Below are positions 5,706 to 7,981 of a stretch of DNA of 7,981 bases, piece by piece. How positions within the stretch are numbered: position 1 is the first letter of the stretch; each line of letters opens with the position of its first letter. Below the pieces are notes generated by a model that saw only the letters and a program-made list of their open reading frames with translations, ran no database searches and was not told the DNA's origin. A program made the position numbers and the translations under genes. The stretch comes from an uncultured Treponema sp. (GTDB lineage Bacteria; Spirochaetota; Spirochaetia; Treponematales; Treponemataceae): the NCBI GenBank assembly GCA_934699065.1, contig CAKUWD010000129.1, forward strand, positions 1 through 7,981, written 5' to 3'.

Positions 5706-5734
5706 TTTCCTAACACTTTAAAATCTGATATAAT
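5706..5734 (+). promoter_or_regulatory. Extended -10 promoter for purL, predicted leaderless
   Basis: TTTCCT (5706-5711, 3 of 6), a 17-bp spacer, TGA (5726-5728) and a perfect TATAAT (5729-5734). The -10 ends 6 nt before the purL ATG at 5741. Start of transcription is expected at about the A of that ATG. The six intervening bases are CCCCCT, with no ribosome binding site. No purine-repressor operator or riboswitch is recognisable. Confidence 0.55.
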
Positions 5735-5740
5735 CCCCCT

Positions 5741-7981
5741 ATGTATCGTTTATATGTAGAGCGCCGCCCTGGTTTTGAAAACGAGGCTCGCCGTTATCTT
5801 TCTGAAATCAATGGATTTTTGGGAATTGCCGGAGTAAAGGCAGTTCGTTATTTCAACCGCTACGACATTGAAAATGTTAGTGATGAAGTTGCAAAAATTG
5901 CCGCAACCCGCATTTTCTCTGAGCCACAGAGCGACTTTGTTTTTACAGAAAAGTTGCCTGAACATAGCGGAAAAGAAATTATCTGGGAATTCCTTCCGGG
6001 CCAGTACGACCAGCGTGCAGACTCTGCTGAGCAGTGTCTTTCACTTCTTCGCGCAGGTCTTAAGGGGGTAAAAACTCTTACAGAAGCTCCGGTAGTTCGC
6101 TGTGCAAAAATCGTTGTTCTTGAAGGCGATGTTAGCGACGAAGAAATCAAAAAGATTCAGAACTATCTTATTAACCCTGTAGATTCACGTCTTACCGACG
6201 ATACAAAACCTGAAACTTTGAAAATGCATGTTGAAGAGCCTGCAGACATTCCTGTTGTAGAAGGCTTTATCAAGATGAATGACGAGGAGATTGAAGCATA
6301 CCGCAACAAGATGGGCCTTGCTATGGATCATGCTGATATCGTATTCCTTCAGGATTATTTTAAGGGCGAAGGCCGCGACCCAGTTGAAACAGAAATCCGC
6401 GTTCTCGACACTTACTGGTCTGACCACTGCCGCCACACAACCTTCCTTACAGAACTTAAGGATATTAAAATTGAAGACGGTCCTTATGCACCTCTCTTCA
6501 AAAAATCCCTTGAAAATTACCAGGCTATGCGTACAGAAATGTATGCCGGCCGCACAGATAAGCCAGTATGCCTCATGGATATGGCTGTAATCGGAATGAA
6601 GTATCTTAAAAAGCACGGAAAGCTTGAAGATATGGAAGTTTCGGAAGAAAACAATGCCTGCTCGGTTTATATAGACGTACATTACACAGCAGATGAAAAG
6701 GGTAAGCCTCTAGCTGCCGACGATCCTCGCGCAACAGAACGCTGGCTTATGATGTTCAAAAACGAAACTCATAACCATCCTACAGAAATCGAGCCATTTG
6801 GTGGTGCCGCAACTTGTCTTGGTGGTGCTATCCGTGACCCATTGTCTGGACGTTCCTGGGTATATCAGTCAATGCGTATTACCGGTGCAGCTGACCCAAC
6901 TGTTCCACTTTCAGCTACAATGAAAGGTAAACTCCCTCAGATTAAACTCTGCCGCGAGGCTGCCCAGGGCTTCAGCTCATATGGTAACCAGATTGGTCTT
7001 ACAACTGGTCAGGTAGAAGAAATCTATCACCCTGGCTATGCCGCAAAACGTATGGAGCTTGGTGCCGTTATCGCTGCAGCTCCTGTAGATACAGTTATCC
7101 GCGAGCGCCCTGAACCGGGCGACATCATCATTCTTCTTGGTGGTGGTACAGGCCGCGACGGTATTGGTGGTGCAACAGGTTCTTCTAAAGTTCACACTGT
7201 AAAATCTGTTACAACTGCCGCTGCAGAAGTTCAGAAGGGTAACGCAGTTGAAGAACGCAAGATTCAACGCCTCTTCCGCAATAAAGAAGTAAGCCTTATG
7301 ATTCGCCGCTGTAACGACTTTGGTGCCGGTGGTGTATCAGTTGCTGTTGGCGAGCTTGCTCCAGGACTGGACATCAACCTTGACGCTGTACCAAAGAAGT
7401 ACGAAGGTCTCAACGGAACTGAACTTGCAATTTCTGAAAGCCAGGAACGTATGGCTGTTGTAGTTCGCAAGGCAGATGTAGACCGCTTTATTGAAGAAGC
7501 AAAGAAAGAAAATTTGAATGCTGTTGTAGTAGCAACAGTTACAGATACAAACCGCCTCGTTATGAAATGGCGCGGTAAAACAATCGTAGACATTGGACGC
7601 GAGTTCCTCGATGCTGCAGGTGCTCATCACGAAGCAACTGCTCTTATCGAACAGCCTGCTGAACCAAGCAAATCTCCACTTTGCAATCCTCTTGAGTCTG
7701 CCGCCGCAGAACTCAACAAACCAGTTAAGTGCGAAGGTTGCGTAAAGAATCATCTTACAGATGCATGGCTTGCTAACATCAATGACCTTGCCTGCTGTTC
7801 TCAGCGCGGTCTTGGTGAACGCTTCGACGGCTCAATCGGTTCAAGCACAGTTCTCTTCCCATACGGAGGAAAATATCAGAATACACCGGAAGCAGGTATG
7901 TCTGCAAAGATTCCGGTAATGACACCTCGCGAAACTTCAACTGCAAGCCTCATGGCTTACGGCTTCGACCCTCGTGTAGGA
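5741..7981 (+). CDS. purL: Phosphoribosylformylglycinamidine synthase, large single-chain form, N-terminal 747 residues (3' end outside window)
   Basis: Catalyses the fourth step of purine synthesis: FGAR + Gln + ATP to FGAM. The frame is open to the window edge with no stop. An N-terminal PurS-like domain (about 1-150, MYRLYVERRPGFENEA) is followed by a linker with SDHCRHTTF (227-235) and the first AIRS-like half with NETHNHPTEIEPFGGAAT (341-358). Next come GGGTGRDGIGGATGSSK (467-483), FGAGGVSVAVGELA (527-540), and the start of the second half, LCNPLESAAAELNKPVKCEG. The wording resembles the roughly 1,250-residue PurL of Clostridia and Bacteroidetes, so the rest of the second half and the glutaminase domain should lie beyond the window. 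The start is supported by homology to the N-terminus; no Shine-Dalgarno precedes it. Presence implies de novo purine synthesis, which T. pallidum lacks. Confidence 0.95.
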   Translation, partial: MYRLYVERRPGFENEARRYLSEINGFLGIAGVKAVRYFNRYDIENVSDEVAKIAATRIFSEPQSDFVFTEKLPEHSGKEIIWEFLPGQYDQRADSAEQCLSLLRAGLKGVKTLTEAPVVRCAKIVVLEGDVSDEEIKKIQNYLINPVDSRLTDDTKPETLKMHVEEPADIPVVEGFIKMNDEEIEAYRNKMGLAMDHADIVFLQDYFKGEGRDPVETEIRVLDTYWSDHCRHTTFLTELKDIKIEDGPYAPLFKKSLENYQAMRTEMYAGRTDKPVCLMDMAVIGMKYLKKHGKLEDMEVSEENNACSVYIDVHYTADEKGKPLAADDPRATERWLMMFKNETHNHPTEIEPFGGAATCLGGAIRDPLSGRSWVYQSMRITGAADPTVPLSATMKGKLPQIKLCREAAQGFSSYGNQIGLTTGQVEEIYHPGYAAKRMELGAVIAAAPVDTVIRERPEPGDIIILLGGGTGRDGIGGATGSSKVHTVKSVTTAAAEVQKGNAVEERKIQRLFRNKEVSLMIRRCNDFGAGGVSVAVGELAPGLDINLDAVPKKYEGLNGTELAISESQERMAVVVRKADVDRFIEEAKKENLNAVVVATVTDTNRLVMKWRGKTIVDIGREFLDAAGAHHEATALIEQPAEPSKSPLCNPLESAAAELNKPVKCEGCVKNHLTDAWLANINDLACCSQRGLGERFDGSIGSSTVLFPYGGKYQNTPEAGMSAKIPVMTPRETSTASLMAYGFDPRVG

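Noticed and set aside
7264..7753. Minus-strand open frames opposite purL (109 and 138 codons), and similar ones opposite map (3355-3840) and purL (6185-6682)
   Set aside because: They lie wholly opposite strongly conserved coding sequence, have Cys/Phe/Ser-rich composition typical of antisense frames, and show no recognisable domain or ribosome binding site.

Overview
The window looks like chromosomal core sequence from a Treponema-like spirochaete. The evidence is a bacterial V-type (A/V-like) ATPase B-D gene pair of the kind spirochaetes carry, moderate G+C with A/T-rich intergenic DNA, and the style of the proteins. The genus is inferred; no marker gene here fixes it. All seven genes are on the + strand, and no phage, transposase, CRISPR or RNA gene is visible.

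Layout: the 3' end of atpB (V-ATPase B subunit, cut by the left edge) is followed by atpD (central stalk D subunit). Next come a divergent UspA-family protein and, 15 nt on, a short J-domain protein. After a 108-nt gap comes map (type I methionine aminopeptidase). A 187-nt gap leads to htrA (DegP/HtrA periplasmic serine protease with two PDZ domains). A 228-nt repeat-built gap leads to purL (large single-chain FGAM synthase, cut by the right edge). The middle genes share a protein-homeostasis theme: stress protein, Hsp70 co-chaperone, N-terminal Met removal and envelope quality control. The ends are energy coupling and purine synthesis.

The unusual content is between the genes. (1) A palindromic repeat family, outer arms GGTGGTTGAG ... 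TCGAAACCACC, sits in three gaps (960-1026, 1689-1728, 3877-3963). Copies keep their pairing while the inner stem sequence changes. (2) The htrA-purL gap is built from heptamers: eight degenerate GGTTNTA-type units that begin inside the last codons of htrA, a GC-rich core able to form alternative hairpins, then five exact CTAACAC units of opposite sense. (3) Three promoters share an extended -10 (TGnTATAAT or TGnTATTAT). Two of them lie 6-7 nt before the ATG of purL and map, which have no Shine-Dalgarno, so both mRNAs are predicted to be leaderless. (4) A perfect 14-bp inverted repeat brackets the htrA promoter/leader, and its right arm runs into the htrA ribosome binding site.

I found no wholly new protein system. 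The best candidates for something undescribed are the two repeat families and the htrA leader dyad.
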